Source: a virus. From it: 64,000 bases of DNA. The DNA lies in the IMG/VR virus record IMGVR_UViG_3300032334_001923, positions 1 through 64,000 of that record, one strand, 5' to 3'. How positions within the stretch are numbered: the stretch's first letter is position 1; each line of letters opens with the position of its first letter. The notes beneath the pieces are model-generated. The model was not told where the DNA came from, ran no database searches, and saw nothing but the letters and a program-made list of their open reading frames with translations. Positions 8,524 through 18,343 of this stretch are shown one piece after another. The position numbers and the translations under genes were made by a program.

Positions 8524-11013
8524 ATGAGTTTTTATCCAGAAGATAAATTTCCAAAAGAAGGACAACCCGTTTATAACGGAAACGGAGAACAATATGATCT
8601 CACTGATCAACGATTTTCCTATCAGGATGGTTTAGAAAACACCAAAAAATACAAGGAATCCTCTGTAAATAATCTGTTTTCTACACCAGGGGCTGCTATG
8701 GCCAGAGGTCAGCAGATAGGATGTGGGGGATATCACGAGGTTATAATAGACGGTGCCACTTACTATAAACCCTGTGAATCTGCTAGCTATTACGATCTCA
8801 GAATGGAGCAGCTTGATAGTGCTCTCAATTTCACATATATCGGAAGCCACCGTGTTCTTACCTGGGATAAGCCTTTTGAAAATGTTACAACATTTAATGG
8901 GTGGATTATAGATGCGGCAAATAGCAATAGTAGTGGTCCTATAATAAATGCTGACGACATAGCTATAGATTTCAGATACAGCATAGACGGAAAAACATGG
9001 TCTTTATGGGTAAACGTTGGAACAGCTCTTGGTGGATTAACTAATGAGTTTTCCCAACTTTTCCCAATTTCTCTAGATCCTGAAAATAAATTCTATCCCG
9101 AGTTTAGATTTACCTCAGTTTTAAGAAACGCGGATGGAACGATTATAGTTACCCCGGATGAACCGATAGATCCTAGCGTGGTTATAGTGAGTTTTGAACT
9201 CGACTTAGATTATGCTCCAGTTCCAGAGACCCTGATAACTAGACCTGCTCCAGTTTGCTCAAATGAGATTTCAAATAGGCCTGTAGTTATAAGTGATTGT
9301 AAATTCACATTCAATCCTTATAATGTAAATAAGGCTTTAAATATGTATAAGGATTTAAGTCTAATGATCAACAAAGTATTTGGACTGGACGCTAATTATT
9401 ACTCAATCCAACCCCAGGCAAGAGGAAAGGATGTGGTGCTAAAAGAATACACTTTATTTAACGTTGTTTCTGAGAAGTGTATGAAGATCATGGTTCCTCA
9501 GAATCAATTTCCCGATAATAAGATCAACTTTGATCCGTTCGGTCTACAGTTTGAAGAGCCTTTTGAAATACAGATTGATAAGAGATATTTTGAAAGTATT
9601 TTCGGTAAGGGATCTCAGCCTAGGAAGAGAGACATAATTTATTTTCCTCTAACAAACAGAATTTATGAGATAAACTCAACTTATTTGTTTAGAGATTTTA
9701 TGCAATCCCCAGTTTACTTTAAGATAGAGCTCAGAAAATACAGTCCGAAGAGTAACACTTACTTCCAGGATCCTGCATATAAGGAAGAGCTTGACGGAAT
9801 AACCCTAACAACTTCTGAACTATTTGGAGAGGAGGTTAAATCTGAAGAAATAAAATCTTCTAAGCCACAACAATACGCAACTACTATTACTCAGATGTCT
9901 CAGGATCCGATCAGATCCTATGTTTATAACGAGCTTCCTATTATAGAATATGATCTTAATAACAACTGGACTATAGTATTAAATCACTACTACGATCTTT
10001 CTGAAGCTTTTGCAGATGTTTCAGAATTTGAATCGGATCCTAATAGATATAAAAATGCTGTTAGATATAAGTATCTTCCAAAGCTCCTTGCAAACCAAGA
10101 ACTTGCATTTACATGCTGGTTTAGTCTTAGAAATTTTTACGACAACTCCAAACTTTCTAAAAGAGGATATCCTATATTAAATATGACATTGGAATCATAT
10201 GATGAGGACTATCTAAACTTTAGCACATATCCGAAAAGACATAGACTTGAGAAATGGATTTCTTATGCTTCAAACCCGGAGGGATACGTAGCAATTAAAG
10301 GTGATTCGATTCACTCAGGCGGATATGAGGTTTTAGATGTGATTGATGAATATAGATTTTCTGTTAAAAACAATTCAACAACTTTCTCCGAAGGATCAAT
10401 TTCTTGGAGAATGCAGAAAGCACAGAATAGAAATCTTATAAGTGGACTTTATATAAATGAGTTTGAAGAATTTGAAGGATTCAGGGTGGATCTAATCCAC
10501 TCCGGAGTTATTGACGATCTAACCAATCCTTTCTTAGGTCAGGGTAGTATAGTTATAAGATTGAACGATAGAATCATAAACTCTCCACTTCAATTCGAAC
10601 CTGAATATGGTGAATGGTATGGAGTTGTGGTAAATGTTTCTAACGTATACAAACAGATCTCTACAAATATATGGGCTTTAACATACGATCCTGTAGACCC
10701 TGATCAGCAAAGTAGCAAACTACAAAAAGTTCATGAAGATGCTAGATTCTATAACGACATCATAGTTTTTGCTGCTCCTCCTGATGTCGAAAAGAACACA
10801 GATAGTGCTTTCTATGGAACCGATAACAATTCTTATAAAATATTCACTGGTCCTATTTACCTCAGCAATGTAAGACTGTTTAAGAATATGATAGATATAG
10901 ATACCCAATCAACAGTTCTAAATCAGAATATTGTTAGAGATGCTCAATTAGCACACATTATTGATAACGCAAAACCATTACTAAATATTCCTAAGTTCGC
11001 TAGAAATAGATAA
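8524..11013 (+). CDS. Large structural protein upstream of the terminase genes
   Basis: The 829-residue protein is not recognised with certainty. It is rich in Asn, Asp, Tyr and Phe, without membrane segments. The first third holds beta-rich stretches such as DFRYSIDGKTWSLWVNVG. The last third (about residues 540-810) resembles a LamG/concanavalin-like fold, ending GPIYLSNVRLFKNMID, which would suit carbohydrate binding. It ends 3 bases before the small terminase gene, the place where T4 has neck and tail-completion genes. A neck, baseplate or fibre-attachment part is likely; a specific T4 counterpart cannot be named. Confidence 0.55.
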   Translation: MSFYPEDKFPKEGQPVYNGNGEQYDLTDQRFSYQDGLENTKKYKESSVNNLFSTPGAAMARGQQIGCGGYHEVIIDGATYYKPCESASYYDLRMEQLDSALNFTYIGSHRVLTWDKPFENVTTFNGWIIDAANSNSSGPIINADDIAIDFRYSIDGKTWSLWVNVGTALGGLTNEFSQLFPISLDPENKFYPEFRFTSVLRNADGTIIVTPDEPIDPSVVIVSFELDLDYAPVPETLITRPAPVCSNEISNRPVVISDCKFTFNPYNVNKALNMYKDLSLMINKVFGLDANYYSIQPQARGKDVVLKEYTLFNVVSEKCMKIMVPQNQFPDNKINFDPFGLQFEEPFEIQIDKRYFESIFGKGSQPRKRDIIYFPLTNRIYEINSTYLFRDFMQSPVYFKIELRKYSPKSNTYFQDPAYKEELDGITLTTSELFGEEVKSEEIKSSKPQQYATTITQMSQDPIRSYVYNELPIIEYDLNNNWTIVLNHYYDLSEAFADVSEFESDPNRYKNAVRYKYLPKLLANQELAFTCWFSLRNFYDNSKLSKRGYPILNMTLESYDEDYLNFSTYPKRHRLEKWISYASNPEGYVAIKGDSIHSGGYEVLDVIDEYRFSVKNNSTTFSEGSISWRMQKAQNRNLISGLYINEFEEFEGFRVDLIHSGVIDDLTNPFLGQGSIVIRLNDRIINSPLQFEPEYGEWYGVVVNVSNVYKQISTNIWALTYDPVDPDQQSSKLQKVHEDARFYNDIIVFAAPPDVEKNTDSAFYGTDNNSYKIFTGPIYLSNVRLFKNMIDIDTQSTVLNQNIVRDAQLAHIIDNAKPLLNIPKFARNR

Positions 11014-11016
11014 TAC

Positions 11017-11802
11017 ATGCCTAGAAGAAAACCAAAACCTGAGAAGGTAATAGAAGAAAAAATTAGAGAGAACCTCGATGCCATTATCATGGAGGAGTCT
11101 TTGGATACTATTGTTCCCAACACTGAGGAACTGCCAAGGATGAAGACGACGGATCTCATGAATTTTAAGGATGAAAAAATTTCAGCTTTATCTGAAGCAC
11201 AAGCACTCCTTGATTCGATAGCTAAATTTTATGTCGATCCTAATGTGTACGGATCTGCAGATCACGTTGAACTTAAAAAGAGGATGGATGCAACAAATCT
11301 ATCTGCTATGATGTTTCAACTTAAATCCGCTCAGCATGCAATAACTAAACTGCTAGAAGAGATAGATTTAGGAAACATGCATCCTAGGATTTTTGAAGTC
11401 CTTGCTCAACTCCAATCCCAAATTATGCAAATGCCTAAAGATTATCAGGCTTACATTGAAAAGATGGAGCAAAACTACAAGAAGGCAAAATTGGAGATAG
11501 AGGATAAAAAATCCTCAGGAGGAGTAATAATGGACACTACAGATTCATCCGACGGATCTTATCAGCCTGCTTTTGTACAACAAGGAAGCGGAATAAAAAC
11601 AAGAGGAACTAAGGGACTTATGGAGGGACTCAGAGATATTCTGGGCACTGAAATAGTTGATATTAAGCCAGTAGAAGTCGATCCGAATGCTATCGTTAAC
11701 GCTAGAGAGAAAAAGATTATAGATAGCCAAATGGGTATTTCTGGTGAGGGAGACGAGGACATGGAAGGGATCTACACCATTGAAGACGATATATTAGATT
11801 AA
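11017..11802 (+). CDS. Small terminase subunit (gp16-like)
   Basis: The 261-residue protein immediately precedes the large terminase with a 1-base gap. Its central helical part (about residues 85-165) resembles T4 gp16, including HPRIFEVLAQLQSQIMQM, which parallels the SPR..EV...L..QM stretch of gp16. N- and C-terminal tails are charged and flexible. Small terminases form rings that regulate packaging and stimulate the motor ATPase. It is longer than T4 gp16 because of extra N- and C-terminal segments. Context makes the call fairly safe. Confidence 0.75.
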   Translation: MPRRKPKPEKVIEEKIRENLDAIIMEESLDTIVPNTEELPRMKTTDLMNFKDEKISALSEAQALLDSIAKFYVDPNVYGSADHVELKKRMDATNLSAMMFQLKSAQHAITKLLEEIDLGNMHPRIFEVLAQLQSQIMQMPKDYQAYIEKMEQNYKKAKLEIEDKKSSGGVIMDTTDSSDGSYQPAFVQQGSGIKTRGTKGLMEGLRDILGTEIVDIKPVEVDPNAIVNAREKKIIDSQMGISGEGDEDMEGIYTIEDDILD

Positions 11803-11803
11803 T

Positions 11804-13651
11804 ATGCAGGATGAATTATTAAAAGTTTCAGAAACGCAAGAATCTGAAAGTAGTTACTGGTCCACGGATAGAATCAACGAACTTCTAAGGAAGGTTGACG
11901 AGGAAGGACTCGATTATAAAAGTGTTGACAATCCATTCCACGACAACGATCCCGAATTCAAGAGAGCAAACGTTCTTTGGGAATACACACCTGAGGAGAT
12001 CCTGGAGATGAAGAAATGTGCAGAGGACGTAACGTATTTTTCTAAATATTGTCAGGTAATGACCGACGAAGGTCTCAATTACATCAGACTAAGAGATTAC
12101 CAGGAATCTGTTTTAAGAGAATATCAAGCACACAGATTCAATGTTTTTCTTGCACCTAGACAAGTTGGTAAGTCTATTACATCTTCTATAATTTTAGTTT
12201 GGTATCTTCTTTTTAATCACGACAAGAACGCAATGATCTTGGCAAACGTCGGGGACACAGCAGAGGAGCTAATGGATAAAATTAAATCCATCATAAAAGG
12301 TCTTCCTTTTTTCTTAAAGCCTGGAATGTTAGTAAACAACGTGATGTCCATGAGGTTTGACAATAACTGCAGAATTCTAGCTAAGACCACAACTAAAACA
12401 TCCGGTATCGGTTTTACCATCCACTTCTTATACATGGATGAGTTTGCACATATTAATCCAAACTTTATTGAGGCTTTCTTTAGATCAACCTATCCGACGG
12501 TTTCTTCCTCTAAGGTTTCACGCATCATAGTCACCTCGACCCCAAATGGAATGAATAAATTCTACGAGATTTATCAAGGTGCCTTAAAAGGTGAAAATAC
12601 ATTCAATCCTATAAGGGTTGATTGGTGGCAGGTTCCTGGCAGAGACGAGGCATGGAAACAGAAGGAGATAGGAAACCTTGGGAGCGAGGAGCTATTCAAC
12701 CAAGAATATGGAAATCAATTTTTAAGCTCATCGTCGCTTCTTTTAGGCTCTAAAGAGCTCAAGAAGATAAAAGTTAACGAGTCCGAGTACACCTGGCGTG
12801 AAATAGACGCATTGCACAACGAGGACATAAACTATGAGAATCTCTTGTGGCATCCTAAATTCAACCTAGACAACACAGATGTCCCGGGAAAAAAATTCAT
12901 TTTTTCTATTGATATAAGTGGAGGTGTCAAGGGTGATTTTACTGTCATAAACATCTTTAAAGTTACACCCCTACCCAAAGCAATTATAGAAAGAATCGAA
13001 GAATTCGAGGACGAGTCTGACTTTTTTGGGCTTGTTCAGGTTGGTGTTTTTAGAGATAACGAGATAAAACTAGAGGAACTTACAAAGCTCACTAAGATCC
13101 TAGTAAAGAATGTTATAGGTGTAGACCGCTCTAAACTGGTTATAGAAATGAATTTCAAGGGAGAACTTCTTTATGATAAACTATCTTCAGATGATGAGTT
13201 TTATGACGAGGTATTTGTTTTCACAAAACACACAGAAAGTGCTAGGTCACTGAAACCCGGTATAAAATACAACGAGAAAAACAAGATGAAATACTGCGAG
13301 CTTCTTAGAAGCCTGATAAGAGCAGACAGAATTTTGGTAAATGATAAAAAATGGACCATTCCCGAGCTATTCACATTCGGCCTAAATAACAGTGGGACCT
13401 ATTCGAGCCAGACTGGACACGATGACGTTGCCATGACTTTGGTCAATCTACCCTCCTTATTTGACGGCTATGATTTTAACCAAATAGTGGGTGAAGTTTT
13501 TGATGAATTGGATAATTCTTATAAGGATTTAATCGTTAGAAAGCTCGAAGGTCCAGTAAACCGCTCCGCAAGTGAGGATCCTTTTAGTTTAAGAAACAAC
13601 AACTACACAAAAGAGTCTAAAGGATATCAAGATTTTAGCAAATTGATGTAA
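11804..13651 (+). CDS. Large terminase subunit (gp17-like packaging ATPase/nuclease)
   Basis: The 615-residue protein has both terminase domains. The ATPase has Walker A PRQVGKS (residues 118-124, Lys123), Walker B FLYMDE (208-213, Asp212 and catalytic Glu213) and the coupling motif TSTPNGMNKF. The C-terminal RNase H-like nuclease begins FSIDISGGVKGDF with Asp370, and includes VIEMNFKG and GHDDVAMTLV near the end, which supply further acidic metal ligands. It pumps DNA into proheads through the portal and cuts concatemers. It follows the small terminase and precedes the tail sheath, the same order as T4 genes 16-17-18. Confidence 0.95.
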   Translation: MQDELLKVSETQESESSYWSTDRINELLRKVDEEGLDYKSVDNPFHDNDPEFKRANVLWEYTPEEILEMKKCAEDVTYFSKYCQVMTDEGLNYIRLRDYQESVLREYQAHRFNVFLAPRQVGKSITSSIILVWYLLFNHDKNAMILANVGDTAEELMDKIKSIIKGLPFFLKPGMLVNNVMSMRFDNNCRILAKTTTKTSGIGFTIHFLYMDEFAHINPNFIEAFFRSTYPTVSSSKVSRIIVTSTPNGMNKFYEIYQGALKGENTFNPIRVDWWQVPGRDEAWKQKEIGNLGSEELFNQEYGNQFLSSSSLLLGSKELKKIKVNESEYTWREIDALHNEDINYENLLWHPKFNLDNTDVPGKKFIFSIDISGGVKGDFTVINIFKVTPLPKAIIERIEEFEDESDFFGLVQVGVFRDNEIKLEELTKLTKILVKNVIGVDRSKLVIEMNFKGELLYDKLSSDDEFYDEVFVFTKHTESARSLKPGIKYNEKNKMKYCELLRSLIRADRILVNDKKWTIPELFTFGLNNSGTYSSQTGHDDVAMTLVNLPSLFDGYDFNQIVGEVFDELDNSYKDLIVRKLEGPVNRSASEDPFSLRNNNYTKESKGYQDFSKLM

Positions 13652-13690
13652 TTAGGGAAGGTCCTGACCCAATATTTGGCTTTCTGTTTT

Positions 13691-13700
13691 GATATATACT
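13691..13700 (+). promoter_or_regulatory. Probable late promoter (GATATATACT)
   Basis: It sits in the 77-base gap between the large terminase and tail sheath genes, 28 bases before the sheath ATG. A small GGTC/GACC hairpin (near 13660) precedes it. Confidence 0.65.
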
Positions 13701-13728
13701 GTAGAAGCAAAAAATATCTAGAAAACTA

Positions 13729-16700
13729 ATGGCAAATAAGGTAAAAATAGATTACTCCCAATTTAAGGCATCTGGTGTTTATACATTGGAATTTGACGCC
13801 TCACAAAACGTAATCCTAACCTCCCAAACGATTAGATTAGTGGTGGGCTTCTCTAATAAAGGCCCCTTTAATACCCCGGTTTATATCCCGGACGCAACCA
13901 CAATGATTTCCGTTTTTGGAGACATCGATAAAACCCTGGAAAATCAAGGATCTTTCTTTCATAGATCGATCCTAACGTGTTTAAACACTGGCCCAGTTTT
14001 TGGTTTAAATCTTTTAAAATTAAACGACGACTTAGCTAGTGCTACCCCCGACGAGGCTCCTTATAGATCATTCTCTATAGACACAGAGGAGTATAACGGT
14101 GTTGTGACTGAGGTTCTTTACTCTTCTTATTATAATAAAGAGAGATTCTGGTTTGCTGATCCGAATTACTTCTTAGCAACTTTAAGCATTCCTGATCAGG
14201 GTAAACTTTTCAACCTTACAAATCTTGGAAAATCTCCAGTAAGTATAATAATCAGAAAGTCAACAGACTCTACTAAGCCACTTAAAGGATTTGATATTTT
14301 TGCTATTGATTGGTATGGTGCTAATAACGTTCCTTCTTTCATGCACCCTTATGACTACATTTCTGATTATTTCGTTGATGTGATTGCGGTGTCTGGAAAC
14401 TGGACAAATTATCAAGCTCTTTCGGTTGATCCTAAATGGTTTTCTTATTTCACTCCTAATGGTTTTATTAAAAGTCGAATTGACAGCTTCTTAAATCAGC
14501 AAGACGTAAATATAGTAGTTTCAGTAACAGGATGTCTTATTCCTGATTTTGTTGACCTTAACGGGGTGAATCAGTACATACAAACATTAATCAACAACCA
14601 GACGCCTTCAACCGGCCTATTCTGTGCTGTTGATGCTGTTGCTTTTGATGACATTTGTAACAATCCTTCTAGAATAGATCTAGTTGGTAATCATCTTATC
14701 GATGAATTCTCTGGAGACAGAGATCTAGCAAATCCTTATATAGATTTCTTAAGCTACGATCAAGCATTAGATACAGATTATCTATACACACAAAATGTAG
14801 TTGGTGTAACAGGATCTACTGGATTTGTGAGTGCAACAGGAGCTACCATTTATACGACAGGTATGAAAGTCGGTACTCTGTTTACTCTAGGAAGCGGAAC
14901 TACTGCAGGTGTTGTTTATCAATCATTCGCTCCTTATAACTCTTCATTATATGATGGAGGACTTCACTACCTTCAAACTCAAGGGACCGGAGGAACTGCT
15001 GGTTACTTCTTAAATGCTGCTCAGAAAGACGAATTAAAATCTTTCTTAACGGTTAATTCTTCGGATGATCAAAAATTCATCTTAGGAGTTGTTAGCGGCA
15101 TATCAGGACAAACCGGAGGAATTGTTAATCAATTCTCTCCTGCTGATCTAGTTAAATTAAAAGTTACTGGAACTAAAGAAGTAAATGGAGAATTAAGAAT
15201 CTTCTGGACTCACCCTCTAGATACTGCTTCTTTCAGATCGCAAAATATAACAGTAGCACCTGTTTACACTATCACATCTTATAACACAGGAGCATCAGGA
15301 AGTAATAAGCCATTCTACACTAATGCTTACCAATTTGGAAATTCCGATTATGTCGATATCGTAAGTGCTGCTAATCCAAACGGTGCAACAGGACCTAACT
15401 CTCTTACCGGGATTTCTAATGTCCTTGTAGGATATAATGCTTCTCCGGTATTCCAGAATGCTAAATATGAGGACATCGCGGACGGTGACGAGATTTGGGT
15501 TAACTCAACAGGAACATCTCTTCAATACTTAACCGTAGAAGCTGGTGTTGATAAAGATCAATTCAACTATGTGAATTTGAGAGCCCACACTAATCCGGCT
15601 CTTTCAAATACCACTATCACCAACATTCTAGGCTTTGGTCTTTCGTACGCTTCAAACAATATAGGAAACTCTGTATCTTCTCAAAAGATAGACGTTGTTT
15701 CTCAAAACGGTACAATTAACGAGTATGTTGACTGTACTAGAATAGACACTACAACATTTAGAGTTACTTCAGACGCTAATGGTACAGTTCCTTTCTCTGT
15801 AGGTGATTTGGTTGTTTCTACTGATCTTGACATATGCGAGCCTTCAACAGGAAATAGACAAAGCAGATTAGGAAAAATCACAAAGGTTTCTAAAACAACA
15901 ACTGCTAATGTTTATGAAGTTGTTTCTGCAAGACCAGTACTTTATTATTCTGGAACAAGCGGAATGAGAGTTCAGAAATTCTATTCAATAGCTCAGTTCA
16001 CAACATCTTTTGATTTTACATATCTTAAAGGATTTACAATGACCGAGGCACACAGACCAAATGGTACGGATGCTAGAATAGAAGAAATCCTAAACGTTAT
16101 GTACGATACTAACATCGCTAAGACATTAGCTTCTAAAGATGTTATTTCTTACAGATACATCATTGATACGTTTAACGGTATCATTGGACCTGAATCTAAA
16201 TATCAGTACAGTAGACTTGCTCAGCTTAGACAGCAAGCTTTAGCTATTATCAATGCGCCTTCAATGGCTCAATTTAAAGCTAGCACTGATCCTAGATTCA
16301 CTAATGAACCTACTGCTTCTAATCCATATCCAAGTTTAAACACTGCTTACATAGCAAGCGGAGGTAACCTATCTCTAAACCCAACTTATACATTCGGCCT
16401 TCCAACCGAAGGTGACGGAGCTAAGTTTGCAGCATTCTATGCACCTTACATCACTCTAAGAGAGAATAATAAGAACATAAACGTTCCACCTGCAGCTTTT
16501 GTTTCTAATAATTTTGTTAGAAAATTTGCTAACGGAGAACCTTATGCTATAGTAGCTGGACAGAAAAGAGGAATCTTAAGTGGCGGTAACATAGTAGGTG
16601 TTGAATATGACTTTACTGATGACGATAGAGCAAATCTTGAGCCATTCGGTATCAACCCTATCATTAAGAGAAGAGGAGTAGGAGTGGTGATCTTCGGTAA

Positions 16701-17070
16701 CCAAACAGCTTATCAGCAAGTCAACTCTGCTTTTAATTTGGTTCACGTAAGAGATCTTCTAATTAGCATAGAAAGTGACGTACAAACAATCCTTTCTAAC
16801 TACCTATTCGATTTCAACGACGATTCTATCAGACTTGAAATTAAGACCTTGGTTGATAACTACTTGGATGGTGTTAGAGCAGGAGGCGGGATTTACGCTT
16901 ATCAAACAATCATGGATGCTTCTAACAATACTCCAGCTATCATCGATATGAATATGGGTATTATAGACGTAATCATAGAACCAGCAAGAGGAATTCAGAA
17001 GTTTATCAACAGAATCACAGTTACGAGAACTGGTGGTATCTCTGCAGGAGGATTCATACAATTCGTTTAA
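13729..17070 (+). CDS. Contractile tail sheath protein (gp18-like)
   Basis: The 1113-residue protein is a sheath subunit. The conserved C-terminal region is clear: KRRGVGVVIFGNQTAYQ, VHVRDLLISIESDVQTILSNYLF, GGGIYAYQTIMDASNNTP and VIIEPARGIQKFINRITVTRTGG. The N-terminal part begins like gp18 with a short segment that likely donates strands to neighbouring subunits (SGVYTLEFDASQNV). The protein is much longer than T4 gp18 (about 660 residues); extra material lies roughly between residues 330 and 780 and includes Gly/Thr-rich repeats (VGVTGSTGFVSATGATIYTTG). These are probably surface-exposed domains. The codon choice in this insertion looks like the rest. Confidence 0.93.
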   Translation: MANKVKIDYSQFKASGVYTLEFDASQNVILTSQTIRLVVGFSNKGPFNTPVYIPDATTMISVFGDIDKTLENQGSFFHRSILTCLNTGPVFGLNLLKLNDDLASATPDEAPYRSFSIDTEEYNGVVTEVLYSSYYNKERFWFADPNYFLATLSIPDQGKLFNLTNLGKSPVSIIIRKSTDSTKPLKGFDIFAIDWYGANNVPSFMHPYDYISDYFVDVIAVSGNWTNYQALSVDPKWFSYFTPNGFIKSRIDSFLNQQDVNIVVSVTGCLIPDFVDLNGVNQYIQTLINNQTPSTGLFCAVDAVAFDDICNNPSRIDLVGNHLIDEFSGDRDLANPYIDFLSYDQALDTDYLYTQNVVGVTGSTGFVSATGATIYTTGMKVGTLFTLGSGTTAGVVYQSFAPYNSSLYDGGLHYLQTQGTGGTAGYFLNAAQKDELKSFLTVNSSDDQKFILGVVSGISGQTGGIVNQFSPADLVKLKVTGTKEVNGELRIFWTHPLDTASFRSQNITVAPVYTITSYNTGASGSNKPFYTNAYQFGNSDYVDIVSAANPNGATGPNSLTGISNVLVGYNASPVFQNAKYEDIADGDEIWVNSTGTSLQYLTVEAGVDKDQFNYVNLRAHTNPALSNTTITNILGFGLSYASNNIGNSVSSQKIDVVSQNGTINEYVDCTRIDTTTFRVTSDANGTVPFSVGDLVVSTDLDICEPSTGNRQSRLGKITKVSKTTTANVYEVVSARPVLYYSGTSGMRVQKFYSIAQFTTSFDFTYLKGFTMTEAHRPNGTDARIEEILNVMYDTNIAKTLASKDVISYRYIIDTFNGIIGPESKYQYSRLAQLRQQALAIINAPSMAQFKASTDPRFTNEPTASNPYPSLNTAYIASGGNLSLNPTYTFGLPTEGDGAKFAAFYAPYITLRENNKNINVPPAAFVSNNFVRKFANGEPYAIVAGQKRGILSGGNIVGVEYDFTDDDRANLEPFGINPIIKRRGVGVVIFGNQTAYQQVNSAFNLVHVRDLLISIESDVQTILSNYLFDFNDDSIRLEIKTLVDNYLDGVRAGGGIYAYQTIMDASNNTPAIIDMNMGIIDVIIEPARGIQKFINRITVTRTGGISAGGFIQFV

Positions 17071-17114
17071 TAGAATTTGAGCCTTTTGAGGATTTAAGAT
17101 AAATATAAAAGAAT

Positions 17115-17669
17115 ATGGCAGGACTATCACATTATCAAAATTCAATCTCTGCGATAAACAAATTTGAACCTGTTTATCTCAACCAGTTTGAAGTTACAAT
17201 CCTCCCACCAGCTGCAGTAGCTGGAGGCGAGATTCTACTTCAGCATGTTACAAAAGTTAGTGGACTTTCTTTAAATAAAACACCTAGTGTGGTTTCGCAA
17301 AAGTACAAATTTGCTAAGAGAAACTACGCAGGAGCTAAACCCGATAACACCTTTATGGATGTTAGTTTAAGCTTTAGCGTAAACTTGAATGATGATAATT
17401 CAATGTACGTATTTAAGACTTTAAGACAATGGTCTGATCTTATTTACAATCCTTTAACGGGTGCAATGGGTCTTAAGAATGACTATACAGGAACCATAGT
17501 AATCAATATGTTCAACAAAGCTGGGGACGTATATAGAAGAGTGACTTGCAGAGACGCATTCCCAACTAAACCTTTGAGCCCCATGGCATTAAACTATACC
17601 TCAACCGATATTTACAAGGTTAATGATATGGTTTGGGCGGTGGATTACTGGGAGGACCTATTCTTATAA
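17115..17669 (+). CDS. Tail tube protein (gp19-like), copy 1
   Basis: The 184-residue protein is of the T4 gp19 tube type. It has FEPVYLNQFEV (about residues 17-27), RQWSDLIYNPLTGAMG (104-119) and a C-terminal VDYWEDLFL. Tube subunits stack as hexamers inside the sheath and share their fold with hub proteins. It follows the sheath by 44 bases, as gene 19 follows gene 18 in T4, and a paralogue follows 15 bases later. A TAAATATAAA element lies in the leader just before the start. Confidence 0.9.
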   Translation: MAGLSHYQNSISAINKFEPVYLNQFEVTILPPAAVAGGEILLQHVTKVSGLSLNKTPSVVSQKYKFAKRNYAGAKPDNTFMDVSLSFSVNLNDDNSMYVFKTLRQWSDLIYNPLTGAMGLKNDYTGTIVINMFNKAGDVYRRVTCRDAFPTKPLSPMALNYTSTDIYKVNDMVWAVDYWEDLFL

Positions 17670-17684
17670 AAATATTATAGATAA

Positions 17685-18260
17685 ATGGCAGGTTTACCAC
17701 ATTTTACTAATTCTAGAGCGGCGATAAACAATTTTGAACCGGTTTATTTAAACCAATTTGAGGTTTTAATAAACCCTCCTGCTGGCATCGTGGATGCAGC
17801 AACAACCTTTAAAGGTGAGGGAATTCTAACGCAACAAGTTAAATCAATTACAGGATTGGCGGTTGATATCTTACCGGCAGCCCCTATTGAGCAAAACTAC
17901 AAGTTTGCTACCAGAAGATATGCAGGAGGAGAGCCTTCACAAAGTGATATGACTCTTTCTATAGAATTTGAGGTGAATCTAAATGACGTTAATTCCATGA
18001 CCGTTTATAAAATACTTAGACAATGGTCAGATCTAATCTATAATCCTCTTACCGGTGCAATGGGTATAAAGAACGACTATGTTGGTTCTATGGTAATCTC
18101 GGTATTTAATAAAAGAGGAGACGTTTTCAGAAGAATAAGAATACCTTCTTGTTTCATTAGCGAAGCTATCAATAATGCTGATCTTGATTACGAAAATGCC
18201 AGCATCTACACAATAACCACTTCTTGGATATGCGATTACTGGGAAGATATCTTCCTATAA
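17685..18260 (+). CDS. Tail tube protein (gp19-like), copy 2
   Basis: The 191-residue paralogue of copy 1 keeps FEPVYLNQFEV, RQWSDLIYNPLTGAMG and a final CDYWEDIFL. It has a 7-residue insertion near residues 35-45. One copy may build the shaft and the other a terminal or hub-proximal ring, as in phages with a tube initiator similar to the tube protein. A strong terminator follows 22 bases after its stop. Confidence 0.88.
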   Translation: MAGLPHFTNSRAAINNFEPVYLNQFEVLINPPAGIVDAATTFKGEGILTQQVKSITGLAVDILPAAPIEQNYKFATRRYAGGEPSQSDMTLSIEFEVNLNDVNSMTVYKILRQWSDLIYNPLTGAMGIKNDYVGSMVISVFNKRGDVFRRIRIPSCFISEAINNADLDYENASIYTITTSWICDYWEDIFL

Positions 18261-18281
18261 TCAGATTAAAATAGTATTTTT

Positions 18282-18305
18282 GAGGCCATTTTGGCCTCTT
18301 TTTTT
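18282..18305 (+). terminator. Rho-independent terminator after the tail tube genes
   Basis: GAGGCCA (18282-18288) pairs perfectly with TGGCCTC (18292-18298) across a 3-base loop, followed by seven T. It closes the sheath-tube unit. Confidence 0.9.
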
Positions 18306-18313
18306 GTTTTCTG

Positions 18314-18323
18314 TTATATAATG
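18314..18323 (+). promoter_or_regulatory. Possible late promoter (TTATATAATG)
   Basis: This variant of the late motif lies right after the terminator and 20 bases before the next ATG. The G at position 1 is replaced by T, so the match is weaker than at other sites. Confidence 0.4.
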
Positions 18324-18343
18324 AATAAGTAAACATTTTTAAC

